Source: Roseateles subflavus
GTDB taxonomy: Bacteria > Pseudomonadota > Gammaproteobacteria > Burkholderiales > Burkholderiaceae_C
Length of the DNA stretch: 64,000 bases
Assembly: GCF_030285365.1 (NCBI RefSeq)
Contig: NZ_JASVDS010000005.1
Location: forward strand, 290,017-354,016
Reading direction: 5' to 3'
Within the stretch, counting starts at the first letter, position 1, and each line of letters begins with the position of its first letter. Under the pieces are notes generated by a model. That model had not been told where the DNA came from and ran no database searches. It was given only the letters and a program-made list of their open reading frames with translations. This document shows positions 9,457 to 19,360 of this stretch, piece after piece. The position numbers and the translations under genes are program-made.

Positions 9457-10020
9457 ATGACCGACATCACCACGCCCCACACGCCCGCCTCCGCGAGCGC
9501 CCACACGCCGCCGCATGTCACGGCGCTCTTCCCCGACCGCGACGCCGCGGAGCGCGCCTACCAGGTGGTCGTCGACCGGGGCTACCGCCGGGAGGACGTC
9601 AATGTGCTGATGTCCGAATCCACCCGCCACCGGCTCTTCCCGGCCGACGAGGCCCGTCCCACCGAGCTGGGCACCAAGGCGGCCGAAGGCACGGGCGTGG
9701 GCGCGAGCATCGGCGGCGCGCTGGGGGCGCTCGTCGCGGGGATTGCGGCGGCCGGCACCACGCTGGCCATCCCGGGGCTGGGCCTCGTCATCGCCGGCCC
9801 GCTGGCCGCCGCCCTGGCCGGTGCCGGCCTGGGGGGCACGGCGGGTGGCCTGGTCGGCGCCCTCATCGGCTGGAACATCCCGGAGGAGCGCGTCAAGGCC
9901 TATGAATCGGGCCTGCGCGACGGCGGCATCCTGCTCAGCCTGCGGCCGCGCAGCGAGGAGGACGCGCGTTACGTCGAGGCGCAGTGGCAGGCGATGCAGG
10001 GCCGCACCGCGGGCATCTGA
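9457..10020 (+). CDS. DUF1269-like glycine-zipper stress protein
   Basis: 187 residues. An N-terminal fold resembling the general-stress YflT type (VTALFPDRDAAERAYQVVV, about residues 23-41) is followed by a long Gly/Ala-rich hydrophobic hairpin (about residues 75-140, e.g. GASIGGALGALVAGIAAAG) that should span or insert in the membrane, and a short basic and acidic C-terminus. Function is unknown; such proteins cluster with stress genes. A CGGAGA ribosome site precedes the chosen ATG; an in-frame start 39 bases upstream lacks one. Confidence 0.7.
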   Translation: MTDITTPHTPASASAHTPPHVTALFPDRDAAERAYQVVVDRGYRREDVNVLMSESTRHRLFPADEARPTELGTKAAEGTGVGASIGGALGALVAGIAAAGTTLAIPGLGLVIAGPLAAALAGAGLGGTAGGLVGALIGWNIPEERVKAYESGLRDGGILLSLRPRSEEDARYVEAQWQAMQGRTAGI

Positions 10021-10046
10021 AGCCCGGACCGGCCCGGGCGCCCGGC

Positions 10047-10532
10047 TCAGCCCAGAGAGGCGGCCGGGGCCCGCACGGCTTCGGCGCCCGGGCGCCCCGC
10101 GCTGCGCCGCTCGGGCCGTGCCGGCAGCGAGATGGCGCGCAGCGTGGACTCCACGCCGGCCGGGTAGCGCGCCGCGAAGTCGCCCAGCGAGACCACGCCC
10201 ACCAGCCGGTGGTCGCCATCGACGACCAGCAGCCGCCGGATCTGCACGCGCGCCATTTCAGCCAGCACGTCGCGCGCATCCGCATCGCCCGCACACACGC
10301 GCACGGTGCCGCTCATGATGTCGCCCACGCGCGTGGCGGCCGGGTCCAGACCGGCCGCCACGGCCCGCACGGCGATGTCCCGGTCCGTGATGATGCCCAG
10401 CACCTCGCCCTGCTCGCAGACGGGCAGGGCGCCCACATTGAGCTCGTCCATGAGCTGTGCAGCCCGCTGCAGCGTCTCGCGCGGGCCGATGGAGACGGGG
10501 TCCGGCGTCATGATCTCGGCGGCTTGGGTCAT
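10047..10532 (-). CDS. tandem CBS-domain protein
   Basis: 161 residues with two CBS motifs: residues about 5-60 (MTPDPVSIGPRETLQRAAQL ... GIITDRDIAVR) and about 70-130 (IMSGTVRVCAGDADARDVLA ... GVVSLGDFA). Paired CBS motifs form a Bateman module that binds adenine nucleotides and senses energy state; standalone ones act as regulatory partners. GGAGG lies four bases from the ATG at 10532, which decides this start over an upstream one. The C-terminal 30 residues are a Pro/Arg/Ala tail without known role. Confidence 0.85.
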   Translation of the reverse strand: MTQAAEIMTPDPVSIGPRETLQRAAQLMDELNVGALPVCEQGEVLGIITDRDIAVRAVAAGLDPAATRVGDIMSGTVRVCAGDADARDVLAEMARVQIRRLLVVDGDHRLVGVVSLGDFAARYPAGVESTLRAISLPARPERRSAGRPGAEAVRAPAASLG

Positions 10533-10729
10533 GGGTCCTCCTGCAATGTCCGTGAACCGCACAGGGGCAAGGCCCGTGCCCGCCCGCCCGGACGGCGGTG
10601 GCGCGACTTCGCGGCCGCGCCACCGGCACGGTCAGCGGCAGTTCTTGCGGCAGCCCCTGCAAAGGGCCTGGCATGCCATGGCACGCGGCCTGCCGCAGGC
10701 ACGGGCGACGGCACACAGGACTTCCCGCC

Positions 10730-10999
10730 ATGACCCCCATGAACCACCGCTTCTCGGAACTCTTCGCCCAGCTCGGCCTGCCGGACCACCCCGAGGAGAT
10801 CCGGCACTTCCTCTGGCAGCACTCGCCGCTGGACCCCGGCCTGCGCCTCCACGAGGCGCCGTTCTGGACGACCTCCCAGGCCCAGCTGCTGAGCGAGGAG
10901 CTGGCCGCCAATGCCGACTGGGCGCAATTGGTGGACCAGCTCAGCACCGCCCTGCGCACCGCGCACCTCTCGGGGGATGAGGACGAGGCGCTGGAATGA
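10730..10999 (+). CDS. DUF2789 family protein
   Basis: An 89-residue soluble protein matching the DUF2789 pattern: FSELFAQLGLPDHPEEIRHF near residues 6-25, then APFWTTSQAQLLSEEL, and ADWAQLVDQLSTALR near the end. No function is established. ATG at 10730 follows AGGA, and the second Met at residue 4 is an alternative. It is convergent with the LuxR-type regulator, 10 bases apart. Confidence 0.8.
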   Translation: MTPMNHRFSELFAQLGLPDHPEEIRHFLWQHSPLDPGLRLHEAPFWTTSQAQLLSEELAANADWAQLVDQLSTALRTAHLSGDEDEALE

Positions 11000-11009
11000 G
11001 GTGCGGCGC

Positions 11010-11564
11010 TCAGCCCTGCAGCAGCTTGTGCACGAGCTCGGGCGTCGTCGCCGCCTCGTACTTCTTCATCAGCCGCGCCCGGTAGACGTCCACGGTGCGC
11101 GGGCTGATCTCCAGGCGACGGCCGATCAGCTTGCTCGTGAGCCCCTCGATCAGCAGCGCGGCGATCTCGCGTTCGCGCGGGGTCAGGTCTCCGGTGATGC
11201 GGCGCCGCGCGGAGAGGTCCTCGAAGCTCCAGATGCCCTGGGCATGCGGCTCCTCGGGCCGCAGCGCGCGGCCGGCCACATGGCACCAGAAGAGCTCGCC
11301 GATCCCGGTGCCGCCCACGCGCTTCATCACCCGGTCATCGGCGTAGTAGCCGCGGGCGTCGAGGCTGGCGGCGATGCGCTCGCCCATGCGCTCGAACTCG
11401 TCCGGGCTCGGGTAGAGCAGGGCGAAGCTCTGGCCGATGAGCTGCTCGCGCGTCGCGCCGAAGATGGCCAGGGCCTGCTCGTTGCAGTCCACGATGAGGC
11501 GGCGCTCCGAGAGCATCAGCCCCACGGGCGCCTGGTGGAAGGCGGTGCGGTAGTCGAGGCCCAT
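11010..11564 (-). CDS. PAS-LuxR family transcriptional regulator
   Basis: 184 residues. An N-terminal PAS fold (residues 1-115: AFHQAPVGLMLSERRLIVDC, ATREQLIGQSF) is followed by a LuxR/GerE helix-turn-helix (about 120-184: LTPREREIAALLIEGLTSK ... ISPRTVDVYRARLMKKY). The PAS domain probably senses a small ligand or redox state. It lies 11 bases downstream of the thioesterase gene and is co-directional, so the two are probably one operon. Divergent CoA-transferase genes lie beyond it, and control of that pathway is a reasonable inference only. Confidence 0.85.
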   Translation of the reverse strand: MGLDYRTAFHQAPVGLMLSERRLIVDCNEQALAIFGATREQLIGQSFALLYPSPDEFERMGERIAASLDARGYYADDRVMKRVGGTGIGELFWCHVAGRALRPEEPHAQGIWSFEDLSARRRITGDLTPREREIAALLIEGLTSKLIGRRLEISPRTVDVYRARLMKKYEAATTPELVHKLLQG

Positions 11565-11575
11565 GCGTGGGGCGC

Positions 11576-11977
11576 TCAGAGCAGGGCGTAGGTCGTCGTG
11601 GCCTGCACGGCCAGGCGGCCCTGCTCGTCGAGGAGGTCGATGCTGCCGAAGGCCAGGCTGCGGCCACTGCGCAGCACCGTCGCCTTCACGGTGGCATGCG
11701 AGCCGCTCAGCGGGCGCAGAAAGCTCGTCTGCAGCTGCACGGTCGTCATGGGCTTGAAGGCGCCGAGCTGGCTCATCATCGCCAGCACCATCGCGGTGTC
11801 GGCCGCGGCCATGGCCGTCTGCCCGCACAGGACACCCCCCACATGCACGAACGCCGGGCGGATCGGCAGGCGCAGCTGCACGGTCCCGGCCTCCGCCTGC
11901 TCGACCTCCAGGCCCATGGCCGCGATCCAGGGCGCGAAGATCTCGGGGATGGCGGCTTGCAGGGCTTCGGCGTTCAT
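11576..11977 (-). CDS. PaaI-family hotdog thioesterase
   Basis: A 133-residue single hotdog-fold protein. The segment VHVGGVLCGQTAMAAADTAM (about residues 44-63) is the helix region that carries the active site in PaaI-type acyl-CoA thioesterases, followed by TTVQLQTSFLRPL. Expected activity is hydrolysis of medium-chain or aromatic acyl-CoA; the substrate is not evident from sequence. It is the first gene of the thioesterase-LuxR pair and divergent from the CoA-transferase operon. Confidence 0.8.
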   Translation of the reverse strand: MNAEALQAAIPEIFAPWIAAMGLEVEQAEAGTVQLRLPIRPAFVHVGGVLCGQTAMAAADTAMVLAMMSQLGAFKPMTTVQLQTSFLRPLSGSHATVKATVLRSGRSLAFGSIDLLDEQGRLAVQATTTYALL

Positions 11978-12064
11978 GGCGTCTCCGGGGGGAAGGGGCA
12001 GGGACAGGGGGAGGGGGCAGGGCGGCCGGATGACCGGGCCCGAGCGGACCTGACGATAGTCAAT

Positions 12065-12095
12065 TTTACGTAACGACTACGTAAAGGCTTACGTA
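12065..12095. promoter_or_regulatory. TTTACGT dyad with triple TACGTA repeat (probable operator)
   Basis: TTTACGT (12065-12071) and ACGTAAA (12079-12085) form an exact inverted repeat with a 7-base spacer. The core TACGTA occurs three times, at 12067, 12078 and 12090, i.e. 11 and 12 bases apart, about one helical turn. The site is AT-rich in a roughly 70% GC window and sits 58 bases before the CoA-transferase ATG, inside the divergent promoter region. This pattern suggests cooperative repressor or activator binding. MerR-family regulators of acyl-CoA catabolism (LiuR type) have similar ACGT-centred sites, but the match is from memory. Confidence 0.55.
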
Positions 12096-12152
12096 GTACG
12101 CTTCGGCGCTGTTGCCGCGGGCTGCGGCGCGCCTTTCCACCAGGAGATCCCG

Positions 12153-12854
12153 ATGAACAAGCTTTACCCCAGCGCCGCCGCGGCCCTGGACGGCATCGTC
12201 AAGGACGGCCAGTTGCTGGCCGTGGGCGGTTTCGGTCTGTGCGGCATTCCCGAAGCCCTGATCGCCGCGCTGCGCGACAGCGGCGTCAAGGACCTCACCG
12301 TCATCTCCAACAACGCCGGCGTGGACGGCTTCGGCCTCGGCCAGCTGCTGGAGACGCGCCAGATCAAGAAGATGATCTCCAGCTACGTGGGCGAGAACAA
12401 GGAATTCGAGCGCCAGTACCTGGCGGGCGAGCTGGAGCTGGAATTCACGCCCCAGGGCACGCTGGCCGAGAAGCTGCGCGCCGGCGGCGCCGGCATCCCG
12501 GCCTTCTTCACGCGCACCGGCGTCGGCACCCTCGTGGCCGAGGGCAAGGAGCTGCGCGAGTTCGACGGGCAGACCTACGTGATGGAGCGCGCCCTCACGC
12601 CCGCGGTGTCGCTGGTCAAGGCGCACATCGCCGACAAGAGCGGCAACCTCGTGTTCCGCCGCACCGCGCGCAACTTCAACCCGGCCGTCGCGATGGCCGG
12701 CCAGCTGACCGTGGTCGAGGTGGAGCAGGTCGTGGAGATCGGCGAGCTCGATCCGGACGCCATCCACCTGCCCGGGATCTATGTGCACCGCATCGTGCAC
12801 AACCCCACGCCCGAGAAGCGCATCGAGAAGCGCACCACCCGGAGCGCCGCGTGA
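12153..12854 (+). CDS. scoA: 3-oxoacid CoA-transferase subunit A
   Basis: A 233-residue alpha subunit of a class I CoA-transferase that, with the next gene, moves CoA from succinyl-CoA to acetoacetate or a similar 3-oxoacid. It has the glycine motif VGGFGLCGIPEALI near residues 24-37, SNNAGVDGFGLG near 51-62, and the ENKEFERQYLAGELELEFTP stretch. Full family length (about 230). An AGGAGAT ribosome site precedes the ATG. The downstream subunit follows after 39 bases. The TACGTA-repeat site upstream probably controls the operon. AtoD-type acetate CoA-transferase is the main alternative name. Confidence 0.92.
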   Translation: MNKLYPSAAAALDGIVKDGQLLAVGGFGLCGIPEALIAALRDSGVKDLTVISNNAGVDGFGLGQLLETRQIKKMISSYVGENKEFERQYLAGELELEFTPQGTLAEKLRAGGAGIPAFFTRTGVGTLVAEGKELREFDGQTYVMERALTPAVSLVKAHIADKSGNLVFRRTARNFNPAVAMAGQLTVVEVEQVVEIGELDPDAIHLPGIYVHRIVHNPTPEKRIEKRTTRSAA

Positions 12855-12893
12855 CCCCGCGGCTCAGCGCACTGCCCTTTTTGGAGATTTGAC

Positions 12894-13532
12894 ATGGCCT
12901 GGACCCAAGACCAGATGGCAGCACGCGCTGCCCAGGAACTGCAAGACGGCTTCTACGTGAACCTCGGCATCGGCATCCCGACGCTGGTGGCCAACCATGT
13001 GCCCTCGCACATGGACGTGTGGCTGCAGAGCGAGAACGGCATGCTGGGCATCGGCCCCTTCCCGACGGAGGACGAGGTCGACGCCGACCTCATCAACGCC
13101 GGCAAGCAGACCGTCACCACGCTGCCGGGCTCGTCGATCTTCGGCAGCCACGACTCCTTCGCCATGATCCGCGGCGGCAAGATCAACCTGTCCATCCTCG
13201 GCGCCATGCAGGTCACGGCCCAGGGCGACCTGGCCAACTGGATGATCCCCGGCAAGATGGTCAAGGGCATGGGCGGCGCGATGGACCTCGTGGCCGGCGT
13301 CAAGCGCGTCATCGTGCTGATGGAGCACGTCGCGAAGAAGAAGGACGGCACCGAGGACCTCAAGATCCTGCCGCAGTGCACCCTGCCGCTGACGGGCAAG
13401 GGCGTCGTGAACCGCATCATCACCGACCTCGCCGTGATGGACGTGACGCCGGACGGCCTCAAGCTCGTCGAACTGGCGGATGGCGTGACGCGTGAGTTCG
13501 TGCAGAGCCGCACGGGCGTCCCGCTGATCTGA
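12894..13532 (+). CDS. scoB: 3-oxoacid CoA-transferase subunit B
   Basis: The 212-residue beta subunit. The catalytic Glu is in [11 protein letters not shown] (Glu about residue 46), the residue that forms the glutamyl-CoA thioester; GIGIPTLV near residue 24 and [19 protein letters not shown] near 125 are also family signatures. Length is normal (about 210). Preceded by GGAGATTTGAC before the ATG and followed by an intrinsic terminator, which closes the two-gene operon. Confidence 0.93.
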   Translation: MAWTQDQMAARAAQELQDGFYVNLGIGIPTLVANHVPSHMDVWLQSENGMLGIGPFPTEDEVDADLINAGKQTVTTLPGSSIFGSHDSFAMIRGGKINLSILGAMQVTAQGDLANWMIPGKMVKGMGGAMDLVAGVKRVIVLMEHVAKKKDGTEDLKILPQCTLPLTGKGVVNRIITDLAVMDVTPDGLKLVELADGVTREFVQSRTGVPLI

Positions 13533-13555
13533 GCCCGCAGCCTCCTGCATGACAG

Positions 13556-13577
13556 CCGGCCCTCGGGCCGGTTTTTT
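13556..13577 (+). terminator. intrinsic terminator after scoB
   Basis: CCGGCC-CTCG-GGCCGG stem-loop directly followed by six T residues, 24 bases after the scoB stop. A textbook rho-independent terminator. Confidence 0.9.
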
Positions 13578-13799
13578 CATGCCTGAAGGCCGGCCCCGGC
13601 AGGGAGCAGGTAAAGAAGCGTCAAGCCGCCCGGCGCCTGTCCCCCGCCAAGTGCTTGTCAGCGTTGGCATTCGGATCGGTTGCGCGCCGGGACATCGTTA
13701 ACGAATGCTTGCGAGTTGACTCCCATGATTCGCATGGCGGACAAACAGATGCCCTAGGCTGCGCGGGTTGTGCCTCCCTCCTCCTGCCTGGAGCCCGTC

Positions 13800-15557
<1,758 letters not shown>

Positions 15558-15568
15558 GGAGCGCCGCC

Positions 15569-16957
15569 ATGCATCCCAGCAAGCTTCCCCAGCTGCAGCG
15601 CCGCGAGTTCCTGCGCCGCGCCTCCGCCCTCGGCCTGGCCGGCACCGCCGCGCCCTTTGCGCTCAACCTCGCCGCGCTCGGCGAGGCTGCCGCCCAGACG
15701 GCCGGCAATGACTACAAGGCGCTGGTCTGCGTCTTCCTCTACGGCGGCAACGACTACGGCAACACGCTCGTGCCCTACGACGCCACGAGCTACGCGTCCT
15801 ATGCCACGATCCGCGGGGCCATCGCCACGCCGCGGGACCAGCTGGCCGCCACGGCGCTCACGCCGCGCATTGCCCTGCCGGATGCCCGCCAGATGGCGCT
15901 GGCGCCGCAGATGGGCCGGCTCAAGACGCTCTTCGACAGCGGCCGCCTGGGCGTGCAGCTCAACGTCGGCACGCTGATCCAGCCGACCACGCTGGCCCAG
16001 TACAAGGCCCAGAGCGTGCCCCTGCCGCCCAAGCTCTTCTCCCACAACGACCAGCAGAGCGTCTGGCAGGCGTCGAGTCCCGAAGGTGCCGTCACCGGCT
16101 GGGGCGGGCGCATGGGCGACCGTTTCCTGTCCGGCAACGGCAACACCACCTTCACCTGCATCAACGCCTCCGGCAATGCGGTCTTCATGGCCGGCCAGCA
16201 GGCGGTGCAGTACCAGGTCGCCACCAACGGCGCCGTGGCCGTCAATGCCGTCACCAAGCCGCTCTACGGCTCCCAGCAGTGCGCCGATGCGCTGCGCACG
16301 CTGATCACCGCGCCGCGCTCGCACTGGATGGAGCAGGAGCTCAACCGGGTGGTGTCCCGCTCGCTGTCGGCCCAGACCATCGTTTCGAGCGCGCTCAATG
16401 CGCTGCCGCCGCTCACCACCGTCTTCGACCCCAACAACGGCCTGGCGCAGCAGCTGCAGATCGTGGCGAAGCTGATCGGCTCGCGCGCCAGCCTCGGGGT
16501 CAAGCGGCAGGTCTTCTTCGTCTCCATGGGCGGCTTCGACCTGCACGACTTCCTGCCCAACCAGCACCCGGGCCTGCTGACGGCCGTGAGCGAGGCGATG
16601 GGCGCCTTCTACGACGCGACCGTCGAGCTGGGCATCGCCGACGCCGTGACCACCTTCACCGCCTCGGACTTCGGCCGCACGCTCAGCAGCAATGGCGACG
16701 GCTCCGACCACGGCTGGGGCAGCCACCACTTCGTGATGGGCGGCGCCGTCAAGGGCGGCCGCTTCTGGGGGCAGCTGCCCTCGGTCACCGTCAACGGGCC
16801 GGACGACGTCGGCCAGGGCCGCCTGCTGCCGACCACCTCCGTGGACCAGCTCGGCGCCACGCTCGCGAGCTGGATGGGCGTGAGCGCCACCGACCTCCCG
16901 GGCGTGCTGCCGCAGATCGGCAACTACTCGGTGAAGGATCTGGGTTATTTCGTTTGA
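15569..16957 (+). CDS. DUF1501 domain protein, Tat-exported
   Basis: 462 residues. The Tat signal carries Arg11-Arg12 in LQRREFLRRASALGLAG followed by a hydrophobic run and AAAQ cleavage region near residue 43. The mature protein starts with the DUF1501 core ALVCVFLYGGNDYGNTLVPY and later shows SMGGFDLHDFLPNQHPG and TASDFGRTLSSNGDGSDHGWG, resembling the metal-binding parts of the alkaline-phosphatase/sulfatase superfamily. The substrate is unknown. AGGAGC precedes the ATG, and the DUF1800 partner is directly upstream, so the pair is an operon. Confidence 0.9.
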   Translation: MHPSKLPQLQRREFLRRASALGLAGTAAPFALNLAALGEAAAQTAGNDYKALVCVFLYGGNDYGNTLVPYDATSYASYATIRGAIATPRDQLAATALTPRIALPDARQMALAPQMGRLKTLFDSGRLGVQLNVGTLIQPTTLAQYKAQSVPLPPKLFSHNDQQSVWQASSPEGAVTGWGGRMGDRFLSGNGNTTFTCINASGNAVFMAGQQAVQYQVATNGAVAVNAVTKPLYGSQQCADALRTLITAPRSHWMEQELNRVVSRSLSAQTIVSSALNALPPLTTVFDPNNGLAQQLQIVAKLIGSRASLGVKRQVFFVSMGGFDLHDFLPNQHPGLLTAVSEAMGAFYDATVELGIADAVTTFTASDFGRTLSSNGDGSDHGWGSHHFVMGGAVKGGRFWGQLPSVTVNGPDDVGQGRLLPTTSVDQLGATLASWMGVSATDLPGVLPQIGNYSVKDLGYFV

Positions 16958-17017
16958 GGATGGCAGCGGCGGGCGGCCGGCCTACACTGGCCGCCATTCA
17001 CGGATCCATCGCCTGCC

Positions 17018-18991
17018 ATGAGCCTGATCGCCCCTGACCGCACGCCGTCCCGTCGCGCCACTGCCCGCCCGCGCCCGTCGCCCTTCAGCCCGGCGCTCGC
17101 CGCCGCGTGCCGGCCTGTGCTGCCGGTGATGGCCGCGCTGGCCCTCCTGGGGTCAGGTCTTGCCGGCTGTGCGCAGGCGCCGCTGACGTCGCCGTCACTG
17201 TCGCCGACACCATCGCCGGCGCCGTCGGCGGCCTCCTCAGCGGCAGCGTCCGCGCTCGCGGCCCAGCAGGCCCAGCCCGAGAGCGAGAGCGGCTGGGAAG
17301 ACAAGCCGGGCTGGCGGCTCCCGCACGGGGGCGTGGCCGCCGCGAACCCGCTGGCGGTAGATGCCGGCGTGGCCATGCTGCGGGCGGGGGGCAATGCGCT
17401 GGACGCCGCGATTGCCGTGCAGATGGTGCTGACGCTGGTCGAGCCCCAGAGCAGCGGCATCGGCGGCGGCGCCTTCCTGCTGCACTGGGACGGCCGCCGT
17501 CTGCGCGCCTTCGACGGCCGCGAGACGGCCCCCGCCGCCGCGGACGAGTCGCTCTTCCTGCAGCCCGACGGCAAGCCCATGCCCTTCATGCAGGCCGTCG
17601 TGGGCGGCCGCAGCGTCGGCACCCCCGGCCTCCTGCGCATGCTGGCGCAGGCGCACGCGGTCGAGGGGCGCCTGCCCTGGGCGCAGCTGTTCGAGCCGGC
17701 CATCCGCCTGAGCGAGCAGGGCTTCCCCGTCAGCGCCCGCTTCCAGAAGCTGCTGGCCGAGGACGAGTTCCTGGCGAAGGACCCCGTGGCGGCCCGCTAC
17801 TTCCTCGACGCCGCCGGCAAGCCCTGGCCCCGCGGCCATCTGCTGCGCAACCCGGCCCTGGCCGAGGTGTTCCGCCGCATCGCCCGCGAGGGCGCCGAGG
17901 CCTTCTACCGCGGCCCCATCGCCGAGGACCTGGTGCGGCGCGTGCGCAGCCATCCCGTCAATCCCGGCACGCTGGCTTTGTCCGACCTTGCGGCCTACCG
18001 CCCGAAGGAGCGCGAGCCGCTGTGCACGGACTGGTCCGGTCCGGGCCGCCAGCCCTGGCGCCTGTGCGGCTTCCCGCCGCCTTCGTCGGGCCATCTCACG
18101 ATCATGCAGATGCTGGGCATGCTGCCGCCGGTGCCGGCCGCCGAGGCGCTGCAGGCCGGCAAGCCCGGCGCCGACTGGCTGCACCGCTACACCGAGGTCG
18201 CGCGCCTCGCCTTCGCCGACCGCAACCAGTACATCGCCGACCCGGACTTCGTGCAGGCGCCCGGCGGCCGCTGGGAGACGCTCCTGGCCCCGGACTACCT
18301 CCGCCAGCGCGCCCGCCTTGTGGGCGAGCGCAGCATGGGTCAGGCTCAGCCCGGGCAGCCGGCGCCCCAGCGCAGCGCCTATGCCCCGATGGCCGCCCAG
18401 CCGGAGTACGGCACCAGCCACATCAGCGTGGTGGACCGTGAGGGCCGTGCCGTCGCCATGACGACGACCATCGAGGCCGTCTTCGGCGCCCACGTCATGA
18501 GTGACGGCGGCACCGGCCTGCCGGGCGGCTTCCTGCTCAACAACGAACTGACGGACTTCTCACTGGTGCCGCGTGACGCCCTGGGCCGGCCCGTGGCCAA
18601 CCGCGTCGAGCCGGGCAAGCGGCCGCGCTCCAGCATGAGCCCGACCCTGGTCTTCAACCCGCAGGACGGCCGGCTGATGATGAGCCTGGGCAGCCCGGGC
18701 GGGCAGGGCATCATCCATTACGTGGCCAAGAGCCTCATCGGCGTCCAGGACTGGGGCCTGGATCTGCAGCAGGCCTTCGCGCTGCCGAATGTCGCGAGCT
18801 TCAACGGGCCCACGGTGCTCGAGGCCGGCCAGTTCCCGGCGGCCACGAAGGAGGCGCTCAAGGCCCGCGGTCACACGGTGGTTGAGCGGGACATGACCAG
18901 CGGCCTGCATGGCCTGCAGCGCCAGGGCGCCGGCTGGTTCGGCGCCGCGGATCCGCGCCGGGAAGGCGCGGCCCGGGGGGCGGATCAATGA
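17018..18991 (+). CDS. ggt: gamma-glutamyltransferase
   Basis: A 657-residue periplasmic or outer-membrane-anchored N-terminal nucleophile hydrolase that hydrolyses or transfers the gamma-glutamyl group of glutathione. The N-terminus has a hydrophobic segment ending GSGLAGCAQAP (lipobox-like) and a Pro/Ser/Ala linker to residue about 90. The large subunit begins with HGGVAAANPLAVDAG, and QSSGIGGGAFLLH is the conserved loop. The small subunit should begin at Thr466 in GTSHISVVD after autocleavage. GSPGGQGIIHYV near residue 565 lies in the gamma-glutamyl site. The stop overlaps the next ATG (ATGA). Confidence 0.93.
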   Translation: MSLIAPDRTPSRRATARPRPSPFSPALAAACRPVLPVMAALALLGSGLAGCAQAPLTSPSLSPTPSPAPSAASSAAASALAAQQAQPESESGWEDKPGWRLPHGGVAAANPLAVDAGVAMLRAGGNALDAAIAVQMVLTLVEPQSSGIGGGAFLLHWDGRRLRAFDGRETAPAAADESLFLQPDGKPMPFMQAVVGGRSVGTPGLLRMLAQAHAVEGRLPWAQLFEPAIRLSEQGFPVSARFQKLLAEDEFLAKDPVAARYFLDAAGKPWPRGHLLRNPALAEVFRRIAREGAEAFYRGPIAEDLVRRVRSHPVNPGTLALSDLAAYRPKEREPLCTDWSGPGRQPWRLCGFPPPSSGHLTIMQMLGMLPPVPAAEALQAGKPGADWLHRYTEVARLAFADRNQYIADPDFVQAPGGRWETLLAPDYLRQRARLVGERSMGQAQPGQPAPQRSAYAPMAAQPEYGTSHISVVDREGRAVAMTTTIEAVFGAHVMSDGGTGLPGGFLLNNELTDFSLVPRDALGRPVANRVEPGKRPRSSMSPTLVFNPQDGRLMMSLGSPGGQGIIHYVAKSLIGVQDWGLDLQQAFALPNVASFNGPTVLEAGQFPAATKEALKARGHTVVERDMTSGLHGLQRQGAGWFGAADPRREGAARGADQ

Positions 18992-19266
18992 GTGAACCGG
19001 CCCCTGCGCGGCCCCTGCGCGGCCTGTGGCATTCCTTGGGCCCCTGGGGCCGCACGATCGCGTGGTGCCTGGCTGCGGAGTTGATCGCGGTGCTGGTGAT
19101 GTCCGTCGGGGTGCGGTGGCTGTTGGCCGGGGACCTGGGGCAGTCCCTGCTGCTGGGCCTGGCCGTGTCCATCGGGACGCTCGGCCCGGTGTCCCTGTGG
19201 CTCGGGCCGGCTTTGCTTGCGCGTGAGCGGCGGGCTCAGCGTCGTCACCCGTTCGCGTCAGTGTGA
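18988..19266 (+). CDS. small two-helix membrane protein
   Basis: 92 residues with two hydrophobic segments (about 24-46 and 51-74) joined by a short polar turn and ending in a basic tail RERRAQRRH, which predicts an N-in/C-in hairpin. I recognise no family. The ATG overlaps the ggt stop by four bases (ATGA), so it is very likely translationally coupled to ggt. Confidence 0.6.
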   Translation: MSEPAPARPLRGLWHSLGPWGRTIAWCLAAELIAVLVMSVGVRWLLAGDLGQSLLLGLAVSIGTLGPVSLWLGPALLARERRAQRRHPFASV

Positions 19267-19360
19267 GCTCTGCGGGCCGTCCACGGGCCGTCCGCGCAGC
19301 CTCCGCGCGCCGGGTGCCGCCCGGACGCGGATCCCCGCGCGCGGCGCGGCCAGCGCGGCC

